Under the pieces are notes generated by a model. The model was not told where the DNA came from. It saw only the letters and a program-made list of their open reading frames with translations, and did not search any database. A program made the translations under genes and the position numbers. A stretch of DNA of 64,000 bases, from contig CAJNDS010002080.1 in assembly GCA_905221605.1 (NCBI GenBank), forward strand, positions 1,066,596 to 1,130,595, given 5' to 3'. Of this stretch, positions 44,280-56,244 are shown in pieces (position 1 is the stretch's first letter; each line of letters starts with the position of its first letter). This stretch comes from Symbiodinium natans. Its lineage: Eukaryota > Sar > Dinophyceae > Suessiales > Symbiodiniaceae.

Positions 44280-46445
44280 AGGAGAACCACACAACGTTAC
44301 TTCACGTACCAGCCCCCATCGAGCAGCAGAGGATTTCCCGCAGTCGGTGCGCAACAGCTTTGTTGACACCGAGCGCATATCGGTGAACAGTCCTAGCCAA
44401 GACATATTGCCTCGGCTGCACAGCCCCCCTGGGCCTTACAGCTAGGATAGGACGATGCAAGGTGACAGCGGTTTCGCGACTCTGCAGGCACTTGCCCAGC
44501 TTGCACGGAGCTGAACATAACTCGAGTTGACCATCACTTGAATCATTGTAGATATGGGGCATGGTGGACTTAGCAAGGAACAGTAATCACAGACTCGGTC
44601 AACTGCCAAGGCTAGATGTGGGCCACAAGTGTCATCAAACGATGGCACTTCGACGTTTCTGTGAAGAAGTTGGTCCATCATTGTAACATGAATACAGTCG
44701 TAGAGGGCTTCATCACAGAATTGCCAAAGCATCTGCCAGGTATTGAAATTTGCTACCTGGCCAGCCGTCTTCAACGCACCAGTGCACTCGTGGGCCTGTC
44801 GTCTGTCTGGTTCTCCTGCACATCCAGGAACAAAGCTGGCATGACAAGCCTGCAGCTACAGTGCTTTCGACACGACTCCCATCCGCGATGACTCAGTCCC
44901 ACACTCATTTGGTCACAGACATACCTGCAACGCATAGACTCATAGACACCAGAGACCACGAGACAAAATGGCTCTTGCAGATCAGAGCATCCTGGCATCC
45001 GCCGGACCCAGCGCTGGCTGAAAAGGCTCTGTCTTGCAACCCCCCGCCTGCACACACCAGCTTCTTATACTCATCAAAGCTGAGCTTCCCATCCTTGTTG
45101 ATGTCTGCACCTGAGTGTCGGGAGCATCTTGCAGTTCAGTGCCTGCTCCTCAGGTCCTCTCTGTTACCGTGAGGCAAGAACGTTTGAACACGGCGTCAAT
45201 CTGGTCTTCAGAGAGGTCCACCTTCATTTTTCCCAACACCTGAGAGTCCGTTCTTGGTCCTGCTATCACAAGCTTTGGCATTGAGCAACACGTTATGTTG
45301 AAGGCTAGCAGCCGTTTTCAGCTCGGACGCCTCGATGAACTTCGAACCATTGGTGTCAATGTCATCGAAAGCTGCCTTGAGCATGCTCAGCTGCTCATCC
45401 GACATCGGGGATTCTTCCGCTGCTGGCGCATCTTCCTTCTTCACCACCGCACCAGGTGGGGCCTCCTCGGCCGGAGGCTCCCCTGCTGCCGGCGCAGCAG
45501 GAGCCTCCCCTGTTGCCGGTGCTGCAGCTTCTACTTTCGCTTCGACCTTCGAAAGTGCTTCGGTGATCTTCTTCTGCTCCTACGAAGTGCTCGATTTCAC
45601 TCTAACGACTCTAACTAACCTGCACGTGTGTCACAACTGGCACAACATGCAACGACATGCGTGCAAAGCTTGGCCGTCCTCCTCAGACAGCGTGCCGAAA
45701 GTCTCCTTGATCTGTGCCGGGGTTGCATCTTGGAGGGATGCGCCACTTCCCATGATGGCTGTATGGTTCAGCGATGACCCTACTGGCAGAGTCAGGAGCT
45801 TGTCACTTGAACCCAATCATCGGAGTCACTGGAAGTCATGAGGCCACACGAGAAGGAAGACGCGCAACAATGCATTTGCACTCAATGACATGGGCCTTTT
45901 CGCAGCCTTCTGCAGGAAGTTCCAGCACTAGATGTGGCCTGAGCACGATTGTTCAGGTTGAACTCCTTCTGACATCTCTGCTGGCCTTGGTACTCAACAC
46001 AGGAGCAGGCCTCCATGCAATTGGCCCATACTGCAGTCGGGAGCTGTCTGCAGCTAGTTGATTTGTGCGTGACTGTGTGGCCGAGACTTGATGCTTTGAT
46101 CTGCTTCTGTCTTGTCCCTAATGCTCCGCAGCGTTGTTCCAAAAATCGCCTTCGCCTTAATGACAACTCAGAGCCAAACCTTGCTTGAAGCAACATCACT
46201 GCTTTACAGACAACGGCGTTTGCAGCAGAATGCACAACGGCTCAACAACCCTTGCACGTCCTCTGGTGAAAAGGGCTGCACGCATTTGTCGGCTTTTCCG
46301 CCGCTCTTAGTGGGCCGTAGCCACCTCAACACAAAGGCCGCCTCCTCCAACAATGCTGGAAGAGGCTTGATCCCGCTCGAAGTCGCGGGAAGAGTGGCTC
46401 TGCCGAACAGGCGGCCTGCACGGTCCAAAGTTGCAACAATACAAT
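44280..46445. repeat. Tandem duplication unit A
   Basis: This unit and 46488-49010 share homologous sequence along their whole length, including noncoding DNA. The shared parts are the agctttgttgacacc region, the tcatcaaacgatggcac region, the EF-hand gene, and the tail with tggaagtcatgaggccacacg and aggcttgatccc. Offsets are about 2,224 bp at the left and about 2,602 bp at the right; the difference is mostly the expanded coding repeat in unit B. Confidence 0.9.
44905..45753 (-). CDS. EF-hand protein with N-myristoylation motif, copy 1
   Basis: Exons: 45753-45670, 45579 to about 45305, 45239-45182 and 45110 onward, to a TGA at 44905 if exon 4 is not spliced. The start MGSGASLQDATP has Gly2 and Ser6, as expected for N-myristoylation. 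An Ala/Pro/Glu linker follows, then EF-hand 1 with loop DTNGSKFIEASE (Lys replaces the usual Gly at position 6). The next exon is LGKMKVDLSEDQIDAVFK, and EF-hand 2 has the canonical loop DINKDGKLSFDE followed by YKKL. Ca2+ binding should come mainly from EF-hand 2. Intron 1 is GC-AG (90 bp) and intron 3 GT-AG (71 bp); the donor of intron 2 is unclear. The C-terminal tail after YKKLV differs from copy 2 and may be intronic. It is likely a membrane-anchored Ca2+ sensor. Confidence 0.82.
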
Positions 46446-47099
46446 AACTTCAACAGACCCACAGAGGCTGAGCCAATTGGAGCGCAGAAGGGCCGAACAA
46501 CGCAACTTCGCATGCCAGCTCCGTCGAGTAACAGAGACTTTCAGACCTCAACACGTAGACAGGGCGTCATTGCACAGCAGCTTTGTTGACACCAAGCGCA
46601 CATCGGTGAAAAGTCCTAGCCAAGCCCTATTGGCTCGGCTGCATAGTTCCCCGAGCCGTACGGCTTTGAAGGAGCGGACGATTCAAGGTGACAGCGGTTC
46701 CGCGACTCTGCCGGCACTTGTCCAGCTTGCACGGAGCTAAGAAAAAACCTCGAGTTGACCATCATTGTAGATATGGGCCATGCTGGAACTAGCACGGGAA
46801 CAGTACACAGACTTGGTCAACTACCAGGGCTAGATGTGGGCCACAGGTGTCATCAAACGATGGCACATCGGCGTTTCATGCAAGAGAGTGACTTCGCCAC
46901 AGACCTGGCACAGCATCTGCAACGCGCTGACAGTGCTACTTGTACTTGGCTAGCTGGCAAGCTGGCTTCAAAGCACCACTTAGGGGCCTGTCGTTAGTTG
47001 GGTCGTCCTGCGCATCCATGAAATGAACTGGCACGACAAGCCTGCAGCTACGATGCTTTCAGCATGTCAACTCCAATCAGCAATGACTCGGTCCCACAC

Positions 47100-48356
47100 T
47101 CATTGGGCCAAAGACATACCTGCAATGCATAATGGACTGAATAGACGCCAAAGATTCAGTGCTGGATGAAGAGGCTCTGTCTTGCAACCCCCGCCTGTGC
47201 ACACCAGCTTCTTATACTCATCAAAGCTGAGCTTCCCATCCTTGTTGATGTCTGCACCTGAGTGCCGGGATTATCTTGCAGTGTTCAGCGAGAATGTGCC
47301 CTGCTACTTTCTGTGGCCGTGAGGCAAGGACTCTTGAACACTTCATCAACCTGGTCTTCAGAGAGCTCCACCTTCAATTTTCCCAATGCCTGAGAGTCCA
47401 TTCTCCGTCCTGTTACCACAAAACTTGGCATTGAACAAACACTGTCTGTTGAAGGCTAGCAGCTGTTTTCAGCTCGGACGCCTCGATAAACTTCGAACCA
47501 TTCGTGTCAATCGCATCGAAAGCTGTCTTGAGCTGAGCAAGCAGCTCATCCGATATTGCCGGGGTTTCTTCCACTGCTGGGGCATCTTCCTTCTTCACCT
47601 CCGCAGCAGGCTGGGCCTCGGCAGGAGCCTCGGCCGCTGCAGGTGCCGCAGCTTCGACTGGTGCATCTTCCTTCTTCACCTCCGCAGCAGGCTGGGCCTC
47701 GGCAGGAGCCTCCGCCGCTGCAGGTGCGGCAGCTTCGGCGGGTGCATCTTCCTTCTGCACCTCCGCAGCAGGCTGCGCCTCGGCAGGAGCCTCCGCCGCT
47801 GCAGGTGCGGCAGCTTCGGCTGGCGCATCTTCACTCTTCACCTCTGCAGCAGGCTGGGCCTCGGCAGGAGCCTCCGCCGCTGCAGGTGAGGCAGCTTCGG
47901 CTGGCGCATCTTCATTCTTCACCTCTGCAGCAGGCTGGGCCTCGGCAGGAGCCTCCGCCGCTGCAGGTGCGGCAGCTTCGGCTGGCGCATCTTCATTCTT
48001 CACCTCTGCAGCAGGCTGGGCCTCGGCAGGGGCCTCCGCTGCAGGTGCGGCAGCTTCGGCTGGTGCATCTTCCTTCTTCACCTCCGCAGCAGGCTGGGCC
48101 TCGGCAGGAGCCTCCCCTGTTGCCGGTGCTGCAATTTCTACGGCCGCTTTGGTCATCCCAAGTGCTTCCCAGATTTTCTTCTGCTCCTACGAAATGCTTG
48201 ATTTGACTCTAACTCTAAACCTGCACATGTGTCACAACTGGCAACATGCAATGATATGCGCACACACAAAGCTTGCATGTCCTCTTCAGACAGCGTGTTG
48301 TAACCAGCCTTGATCTGTGCCGGGGTTGCATCTTGGAGGGATGCGGCACTTCCCAT
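47100..48356 (-). CDS. EF-hand protein with N-myristoylation motif, copy 2, expanded linker
   Basis: Exons: 48356-48273, 48186 to about 47455, 47389-47332 and 47257 onward, to a TGA near 47100 if unspliced. It has the same architecture as copy 1: MGSAASLQDATP start, acidic Ala/Pro linker, EF-hand 1 loop DTNGSKFIEASE, LGKLKVELSEDQVDEVFK, and EF-hand 2 loop DINKDGKLSFDE. Intron 1 is GC-AG (86 bp) and intron 3 GT-AG (74 bp). The linker holds seven units of about 27 residues (APAEAAAPAAAEAPAEAQ plus PAAEVKKED), where copy 1 has only a short related stretch. The linker is probably extended and flexible. Confidence 0.85.
47573..48145 (-). repeat. 81-bp coding minisatellite (7 units)
   Basis: The units are 81 bp except one of 78 and one of about 84, so all keep the reading frame. 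They encode the Ala/Pro/Glu/Lys linker of EF-hand copy 2. Differences between units are mostly synonymous or conservative. Confidence 0.92.
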
Positions 48357-49014
48357 GATGGCTGTATGGTTCAGCGATGACCCTACTGGCAAAGTCAGGA
48401 GCTTGTCACTTGAACCAAATCATCGGAGTCACTGGAAGTCATGAGGCCACACGAGAAGGAAGACGCGCAACAATGCATTTGCACTCAATGACATGGGCCT
48501 TTTCGCAGCCTTCTGCAGGAAGTTCCAGCACTAGATGTGGCCTGAGCACGATTGTTCAAGTTGAACTCTTTCTGACATTGCCTTGGTACTCAAAACAGAA
48601 GCAGGCCTCCATGCATTTGGCTCATACTGCAGTTTGCAGCTGTCTGCAGCTAGATGATGTGCACTTTGTTGAGTGGCCAAGACTTGATGCTTTGACCTGC
48701 TGTAGCTGCTAGCGTCTTTCTTGTCCCTACTGCTCCGCAGCGCTGTTCCAAAAAATCGCCTTCGCCTTAATGACAATTCAGAGCCGAACCTTGCTTCAAG
48801 CAACATCACTGCTTTACAGACGAAGGCGCTTGCAGCAGAATGCACAACGGCTCAACAAACCTTGCCCGTCCTCTGGTGAAAAGTGCTGCACGCATTTGTC
48901 GGCGCTTCTGTCGCTCTTTGTGGGCCATAGCCACCTCAACACAAAGGCCGCCTCCTCCAACAATGCTGGAAGAGGCTTGATCCCTCTCGAAGTCTCACAG
49001 GCGCTGGTCAGTGC

Positions 49015-49780
49015 ATCACCTGAGAATTGTGCCAGAACCATGAGCCACAATGTCAGGTGATGTCAACAGCTACCACTACCATGATGGGTTAACCATGATG
49101 GGTTACATAACGTTGGTGACGGCGTAGCAAGCAAAACTGGAAAGATGCCCGCAACAGCTCGCCCGTGTGCGGCGGAAGATGTGGAAGGCACGACCATGGG
49201 GGAGCATCTGCAGCCATAACTCGATGGGGAAGCCAGCGGCAAGAGCACCAGTATGCACTAGTGGGTCGCTCTGCCACGGGGGCGAACCATGGACGTTCCT
49301 GGGTCGCCGCGCCTCCCCGGAGAGCGACATCATGAGCGTCCCGGTTTCCCACTCCCCGAAAGCCTTCCAGGCTCACTTCGTTCGCAATATTTGGACGAAA
49401 GCTCCTTGAGAAACTGAAGGGGAGCTTTCGTGACGAAGCGTGGAACGAAGTTCCAGATGGCAAAACAAGATTTCGTCCAATAATGCAAAAAAGGATCGCA
49501 ATTCGCAGGCACGTTCCTCAACCGCCGCCTGAGCGGAAAAAGTCGCCCTGCGGTTCCGTCGTCATGGACAACCGCCAAGAAGTCCTGGATCGGGGCGCCT
49601 GTGCTTAAGGGGCAACTGGTAAACCCGCCACCCTGACTGCGTCTCGTGCTCACGGCCTCACTGACATCTCCTCGTCCTTGGCCTTGCGCTGGCTGGCGTT
49701 TCACGGTCCCATCGGTTGCACTGCGCTTGAACCCGTTTTTCCAACGGACGACGGGGCGGCCGATGGACAGTGGACAGCGC
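49015..49780. other. Coding-like minus-strand segments, unassigned
   Basis: GFPIELWLQMLPHGRAFHIF (about 49235-49175) and HDDGTAGRLFPLRRRLRNVP (about 49565-49505) look protein-like on the minus strand in different frames. They may belong with the frame at 49786-50280, but I cannot join them. Confidence 0.3.
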
Positions 49781-49785
49781 GGGGG

Positions 49786-50280
49786 TCAAACAACTCCGGA
49801 ACTGTAGGCCCTGACCGTCCGCCCCCGAGCCGGCTTGGGACTCGCAATTACGCAGGTCGGGTTTGAGCTGGCAAGGAGCTCCGCCACGGAATGGTCCCCC
49901 AAGCGTCGGCAACTGCCACCTGTAGGGCAGCCGACACCGGTGAAGATGCGCTCGCCGGTGCTGACACGGCGCGAACCCGCAAGAGCAAACCCGCCTCTAA
50001 GGCAGTAAAGCGGTCTTAAGGAAACAAACACCCGATGCTGGGGCTTTGCCGTTCGCCTAAGCAACGTTGCAACGCCATGCGCTAACGCACAACGGGCGAA
50101 ACCGCCCCAAAGCCTGACCATTGATGACGAGACACACGCGAGGGCGTCTCCCATGTCTGTTGGAAATCGTTGCTTCAGCAACAAAGCCCTCTGCCAGCAT
50201 TCTTCAACTGAGAGGGTCCTCAGCATAGCAACGCACCATTGATCGATAGTCAATGCATCAATGCTGCACACTGCTAGCTT
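49786..50280 (-). CDS. Hypothetical protein part of a frame fused to a CA tract
   Basis: A minus-strand frame of 303 codons starts in the CA/CACACG microsatellite, which reads as Val-Cys or Ala-Cys repeats. Its last 165 codons have normal composition (DALTIDQWCVAMLRTLSVEE; ALLLKQRFPTDMGDALACVS). The repeat-derived half is probably not translated. No family is recognised. Confidence 0.33.
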   Translation of the reverse strand, partial: KLAVCSIDALTIDQWCVAMLRTLSVEECWQRALLLKQRFPTDMGDALACVSSSMVRLWGGFARCALAHGVATLLRRTAKPQHRVFVSLRPLYCLRGGFALAGSRRVSTGERIFTGVGCPTGGSCRRLGDHSVAELLASSNPTCVIASPKPARGRTVRAYSSGVV

Positions 50281-50285
50281 CTCAG

Positions 50286-50303
50286 TACACACACACACAC
50301 ACC

Positions 50304-50402
<99 letters not shown>

Positions 50403-50682
50403 ACGCACACGCACACGCACACGCACACGCACACGCACACGCACACGCACGCACACCACACGCACACGCACGCACACGCACACGCACGCACACGCACACG
50501 CACACGCACACGCACACGCACACGCACACGCACACGCACACGCACACGCACACGCACACGCACACGCACACGCACACGCACACGCACACGCACACGCACA
50601 CGCACACGCACACGCACACGCACACGCACACGCACACGCACACGCACACGCACACGCACACGCACACACACACACACACAAA
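50286..50682 (+). repeat. Long CA / CACACG microsatellite
   Basis: About 110 bp of pure (CA)n is followed by about 280 bp of (CACACG)n with a CACGCA interruption near 50445-50490, then (CA)n and a caaa end. All long frames across it on both strands are artefacts. Confidence 0.97.
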
Positions 50683-50689
50683 CAAACAC

Positions 50690-52090
50690 CCGCGCACGTT
50701 AAGTAATTAATGAGATTCTCAGATTCTACCTATTCCAATTTGCCGAATCAATCGAATGTATTTCATTCAGGGTGAGAAAACCTAGAACATGTTAAACACT
50801 TGAACTAAATTCGCTTTTAGGTCCTGAAGCTAGATTAGTAGATGAGAAATAACTTACCTTGAATTAAAGCGCGCTTGTTCACCAGACTGTACGTGAAGCA
50901 CAAGTAAGGGAAACGGCGATGAAAAAATATGAGAAGAACAACACATCAGTTTTAGTAATGTCAATGCACAAGTATAATGTACGTACCAAAGAACGTTCTT
51001 AAAAGAAAACACACCATCCAACTACGGGTAGTGAGAAAAGCACATTCTACACCACAGGACAGACCAAAAACACATAGTTGTCGAAACCTTGCACATACCG
51101 TAAGCTACATGGTTGTCGTTGTACAACATAAGTGCAGAAAGCAGAGCATAGAAGCACACCTTCAATATACAGACACAAGGTGTGGTCCTGGGGAAGGGGA
51201 AGGGGGGGGGGGGGGCGTGACCATATACCTCTTAATTTATATATATATGTATATATATACAGACACACACACACACACACATGCGCGCGAAAACGCAGGC
51301 AGCAACCGAGAATCGTCAGGATGGAACTGCAGGCAAGGTCGTCCGGCTTCAGAAGCAGCAAGTCGAAGCCCTGCGATGATGTGGCGTGATTCATGATGCG
51401 ATCACATCTTCACATGGCCGGGAACAAGGCCACCAGCCATGGAATCTGGAACTGCTTCGGATTTGCTTCCTTGCTTGCGGGGAATCGCATAGGTCTGCTC
51501 CCAACTTGCACACGTGTTGTCCTGAGAAGAAATGCAGTGCAGGGCACAGGTGTTGTTCCCTTGTTTTTTTGTGCGTTGCTCGGCATTCCTCCGCTCTCTC
51601 AGGACCATCCCTCAAACTGACTTGAACAGGCCGCGCATTCGTGTGTTCAATTGTATTCAACAGAGGCACTGAAGAGCTTGAGGAATAAAAGGAAATCCAT
51701 GGGATTCAGCAGGATTTTTCTGTTGTGTGAAACTCAACTGGAGTTTACCGGGCTCGTGTGGAACGATTATCGTGTGAGCTCAGCGGTCTTTCAAGTTGAA
51801 CTGAATTATCTAAGACATCACAGTCAACAGGCACTTAACCGATGTTCAATCAAAACCACGAGTCACTCAGGAACGACCTAGAGTCTCAGAAGACTAAAAC
51901 CGCTAGTTCGTAGATGTGACTGGAGTGAAACGTGCGATTCGCGAAGCGTGTTCTGTTTCGAGTGTGGAAGCTGCAGGTGGAGCAAGAGAAACAAAAGGAG
52001 CAACGGTCCCTTCCTTAAGATGATCACGCTAGACACACCCCGGTAGTCTAGGCCTCGAGCGAGTGCAGAGCAACGGGCCACGCCGAGGCC
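50690..52090. other. AT-richer intergenic with small microsatellites
   Basis: 50690-51180 is clearly AT-richer than its surroundings. A G12 run lies near 51206, and (TA)n plus (CA)n tracts at 51236-51280. I see no gene. 3' exons of the PPR-like gene may reach into the right edge. Confidence 0.4.
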
Positions 52091-52094
52091 AGCA

Positions 52095-55000
52095 GGGACG
52101 TTACAGCAAAATGATCTGGACGCACGGCAGTAGTCCTCTCCATGATGCTGATATTACAACAGAACGTACTCTTTGCATCCTCTTGCATTTGGCACAGCCA
52201 GCCTGAGCTGACCAGAAAGCTCGAAAGACCACCTCCAGCGCTTCGCGCTCTGACAGGCGAAGGCTGCAGTGTTGATGGCAATGGAGGATAGAAAGCCTGC
52301 ACAAGGGGCACAAGGGGCACAAGGGGCCATCCGCAGTCCCCCTTGGGCCCTTGAGCCTCCGCCTCACTGGCTTGGCCTCCCGTCTCCCTCGTATCCCCTT
52401 TTCTCCTCACTCTCTCTTGTCATGTCCTCGCTGCTCCCGTCCCCGCGACTGCTGGTGTGTCAGGGGCATGTGCCTCGCTGCATGGCCTCGTGCACTGCAT
52501 CTGTAGCGGATCGCCAGGCGTGGCCTTTTGCAGCTGCGCTGAGCGCCGCATGGTGCACCTCGACTCGCCAAAACGGAGAACCCAAAACGGAGAACCGGGG
52601 GGGTGGAGGGGGCCAAAACCATTTTCTTTCTTCGTATGTAGTTGGAACTGTTACGAGACCGGAAACAACCGAATCCGAAAAAGTCGAGCCGTTTCCTGAG
52701 TCCTGAGACGTGACAACAGACTTTCACAGACATTGCTCGCATGTCCGAAGGGGAAAAAGGGGTATGGGAAACCCCAGGGCTGAAAAACTTTTGAGAGGCC
52801 GGATGGGCTGAACAAGCTCGGACTCCGAAAGGCGAAAGGTGCCGAAGTGCTCGGGAAATCTTGGGCTCCCCGTGTGACCTATCCAACCTATCCCTGACCA
52901 GGAAGAGTCACCTCAAGTCGCTGAAGACACGAAGGTCTGCACAAGAACTCCAAACTCCAAGCAGCTAGCTTTCGTGTAGCCAAAGCGCCGCCAGATCCAG
53001 TCGTGTGGAGAGACGGCGGAAGGCTCGCAGCAGCAAGGCAGTGAGCTGCCAGCGCTGCCCCCTGCCACTGCGAAGCGACAGCTTGGCAGATTAGCGCCTC
53101 GTGTCTATGTGTGAATGTCTGCGTGCATGTGGGGGATACCCTGTTGCCAAGGGAGGCATTCCAAAGCCTGGCCTTTCGCAGCCGCCCAGCGTCGATGCGC
53201 AAGTGATGGCATCAGGCCTGACACCACTGTCGTCCTAACCCTTTGTCTGAAGGCTCTCTTGCAGCCCGCTGCCATTGCGGAGCTTAAGACTGGAAACACT
53301 ACGACTCGAAGCTACGTGGGCATCACAGCAGCGTCCTCAGGTCGCTGGAAGACATCATCTTGTCGAGCATGGACAGGGACAATTCCCAGCGACTGCTTTT
53401 GTGGCAAGCCGTGATTCCTGCACAACGCATCTGCCGGGGAGAAGGCTTCTGTCCAGAGAAGGGAGACGCATCACTCGGAACAAGAGTGCCGTGCCTGCAT
53501 TCATGGCCGCCACTGTCGGCAAGATGGACATGTCTTCCCACTGCAAGAAAAGTCGGAATACCTCCCGCCAAGCGCCCTGGCCCTGGCCACTCTGGCCGCC
53601 CTGGCCGCCCTGGCCCAGCAAGGAACTCAGCACCAAGCTGGTCGATGCCGAGGTCAGGCGCTTCAGGGAGTGAGAGATGCCAAAATGCATACATCATCGG
53701 ATACATCATCCGATGCACCATCGGATACATCCCGCATTATTCATGGCACTGGTCCATGTGAATCACAGGCCTCTGCGGCCAACAAGCTGGCGGCTGCCCA
53801 CTTGCCACGCTGCGCGCGCAATGCAGACAGCGCTGCATTACAGCAAACCTTCTGCAAACCATCTTGTGACTGTAGACTCGTGTAGACTCGTGTAGGCAAC
53901 AACTAGGCAACATCAAGACAACCAGATTCACCACAAGAATAGCCTCGTTCGGGTGGAGGGAACGCGGACGCATTTCAAGCAGAGATGCAAGCACCACCTG
54001 TCACTTTTTTGCACGTGGCAAGAGAGAGTGGATGAACAGGATTGAAAAGACTGTCAACTGCATCTTAAGCGATCTGCCAAAGGGACTTCCCACGCAGCCG
54101 CCCTTCTGGCAGTACTCAACATGGCGCCGAAGGTCACCAGGTTGAGCTTCACTCCATCGCACATGTCACGTAGGATTGCCAAAGCCATCGTCCAGCAGCC
54201 GAGAGTCTCACAAGCGGAGATTCCTGTCCAGGGCAAGGGCGTCACAAGCTGAAGCTGCCCAAACAAAGTCACTAACACGACCGTGAATCGCCAATCGCAC
54301 GGTCCTGCGTTCAATGTAACCACGTCGCAGCTCAACCCCGCCGTCGGCAAGGTTCTGGACAAGCGAAGAGCATGGATCCATGCACCTCCTCGCCCGCATG
54401 CTGAGATGCTTGAGTTGAAAGAGATGTGATCGCGGTTTAGCCGTGACCTGCAGCAAACAGCAGCCCACAACCAGCACAAGAAAGCGGCAAGTCAAGAACT
54501 GCTGCTGCCACCTCTGCATTGTGGTAAGGGCGGAAAGGGACTGCAGCCATTGCGAACCTCTGCCGATCGCCGAAATGAGCGCATTGCAGATGGAGACCTG
54601 AAAGGCTTTCAAGGCTTTCCTCCCACAAACCGAGGAAGTTACACGCTCTACGGACAGTCTTGCTCGTGTCTGAGATCGCGACATCCAGCTGCAAACGTCT
54701 TGGGCGAAGGCTTGCAATGACTGCCGAGGCCTGATAGGCAAGGTCAAACCATTGCCCATGCTCAATGAAAATGACATGTTTGCAGAGTCTTGCGAAAAGA
54801 TCGACGATTCAACTACGTATGCTGCTGCACCACTGCCATTTCGACACAGTGTCATCCGAACACACACACCGTGCAGGATCGTTACTTCAATCTACTTCAC
54901 ATACTACGCTCCCTCGACTCCTTTGTGTCGCGCGGCTGTGGCGTGGACATGGCCGGATGATGCAGAAGGATCTCCACATCCACACGTTAGTTCTACACAT

Positions 55001-55160
55001 TGTGCACTTGGTGACCGGTAGTGTGTGATCATGGAATACCTGAGGATTTAAAATCCAACTCGACCGTGGAAGCTCACAGCACTGCATCTAGGCCACGGCC
55101 TGCTGCCATCGTCGCTCTTTGGCATGGCTTGCAACAGCGCTTGCGGCACCTGCCAGCGCG
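52095..55160 (-). CDS. Pentatricopeptide-repeat (PPR)-like protein, multi-exon
   Basis: At least eight minus-strand segments fit the dinoflagellate PPR pattern (x-Y-N-A-A-I-S-A-C-x-K-G-x-x-W-x-x-A-L-x-L-L-x-x-M). They are ASAVASHAKERRWQQAV (about 55150), ICNALISAIGRGSQW (about 54590), HISFNSSISACGRGGAW (about 54430), ISACETLGCWTMALAILRDM (about 54215), CAGITACHKSSRWELSL (about 53425), GVRPDAITCASTLGGCE (about 53222), AALSAAAKGHAWRSA (about 52553) and AINTAAFACQSAKRW (about 52280). The part GVRPDAITCA is the typical repeat linker. PPR proteins bind organelle RNA for processing or editing. The repeats diverge from one another and lie in short exons, so start, stop and splice sites are not resolved. 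A decayed gene is possible. Confidence 0.62.
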
Positions 55161-55164
55161 TCGC

Positions 55165-55640
55165 GCCGGACTGGCCTGCGGCTCGCCAGGCTGGTCCAAC
55201 CAAAGCAAAACCCACAAGCCCCACAAGCAGCTTCACGTAAACCACCTATAGTCGTCTTGCGAACACGCCTGACATTGACTGCCGGTGAGGACGCCGTTGT
55301 CACAAACAGAAAACCAGGCAGCCATCAGCACCGCAAAACCAGTCGGAGTGCTTGCCGGCGGTTCTGCCAAACGTGTAGCTAGCGTGAACACGCGATACAA
55401 ACTGGAATGGGGCACAGCCCAAGTCAACCCAAAATGCTTGAACGCCTGCATGTGCGAGATTGATTTAGCTCAACGGCTGGCACAAACACGAACAGCCTTC
55501 AACTCGCTCATGTGATCTTATTGCAATGCCTTTCACTCGAAAGTTTGTGATGTTGGATCAGACTTGCAAAAATGGCCAACTTCAACCTCTCTCGACTTCA
55601 GTCAGATTCTCCGGGTACCTAAGCTGCTTCAAAGCTAGGG
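55165..55640. other. Intergenic, nothing supported
   Basis: Possible 5' exons of the PPR-like gene could lie here (minus-strand stretch VLMAAWFSVCDNGVLTG near 55310), without further support. Confidence 0.3.
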
Positions 55641-55734
55641 GAGAGAGCGAGAGAGGAAGAGAGAGAGCGAGAAAGAATGCCCCCCAAAAAAGAGCTGGAG
55701 CTGGCAGAAACGCTCCTTTCTCCAAGCCAAGCCT

Positions 55735-56240
55735 TCCCCCATGTCTTCACTGGAGGGACCTTCAGAGCCCAACTTGAAAATCTCACCTTCTTGGGCCCAA
55801 CTTGCAACCAGAATTGTGCCCAACTTGAAGCCATGATTTCACTGGAGATAGCTTCTTGGGTCCAAGTCCAAGTTGAAACCTTCTTGACCTTCTTCGACCC
55901 AATTGGAAACCATGAGCTCACCGGAGGCCAACTTGAAACCATGATGTCGCCGCGGCGGGGGGGGGGGGGGGGGGCCTCATCTAGAAGCCGCCTTCCCGGG
56001 CCCAACTTGAAATTCATTGCGGGACCTTTTGAAGCCCAACTTGGGCGGGGCCTGCTTGGGCCCCGCTTGAAGTCATTATCTCACCAGGGCCTTCTTGGGC
56101 CCAACTTGAAACTATTGACTTCGCCCGAGGGGCTTTCTTGGACCCAACTTGCAACCATCATCTTGCCATAGAGAAAGGGGCCTTGGGCCCACCTTGAAAC
56201 CGTGATTTCAGCAGAGGGGCCTTCTTGGGCCCAAGGGGTT
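55735..56240 (+). repeat. Minisatellite with core cccaacttgaaacc
   Basis: A unit of about 40-48 bp (core cttgggcccaacttgaaacc, then a tgat(t/g)tcacc(a/g)gag word) recurs about ten times with much divergence. A G16 run interrupts it near 55958. The plus-strand 164-codon frame across it is repeat-derived. Confidence 0.85.
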
Positions 56241-56244
56241 TCGT

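Larger units (their letters stand above)
46488..49010. repeat. Tandem duplication unit B
   Basis: Second copy of the approximately 2.2-kb unit. It carries EF-hand copy 2 and the expanded 81-bp repeat. Similarity to unit A in introns and flanks indicates a recent local duplication. Confidence 0.9.

Noticed and set aside
44442-44774. 110-codon minus-strand frame after EF-hand copy 1 (FNTWQMLWQFCDEALYDC)
   Set aside because: The homologous stretch in duplication unit B has indels that break the frame, so it is probably noncoding.
50253-50710. Long Thr-His, Arg-Thr and Val-Cys frames
   Set aside because: They are direct readings of the CA/CACACG microsatellite.
55677-56171. 164-codon plus-strand frame starting MPPKKELELAE
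   Set aside because: The frame is made of minisatellite units and a G16 run.
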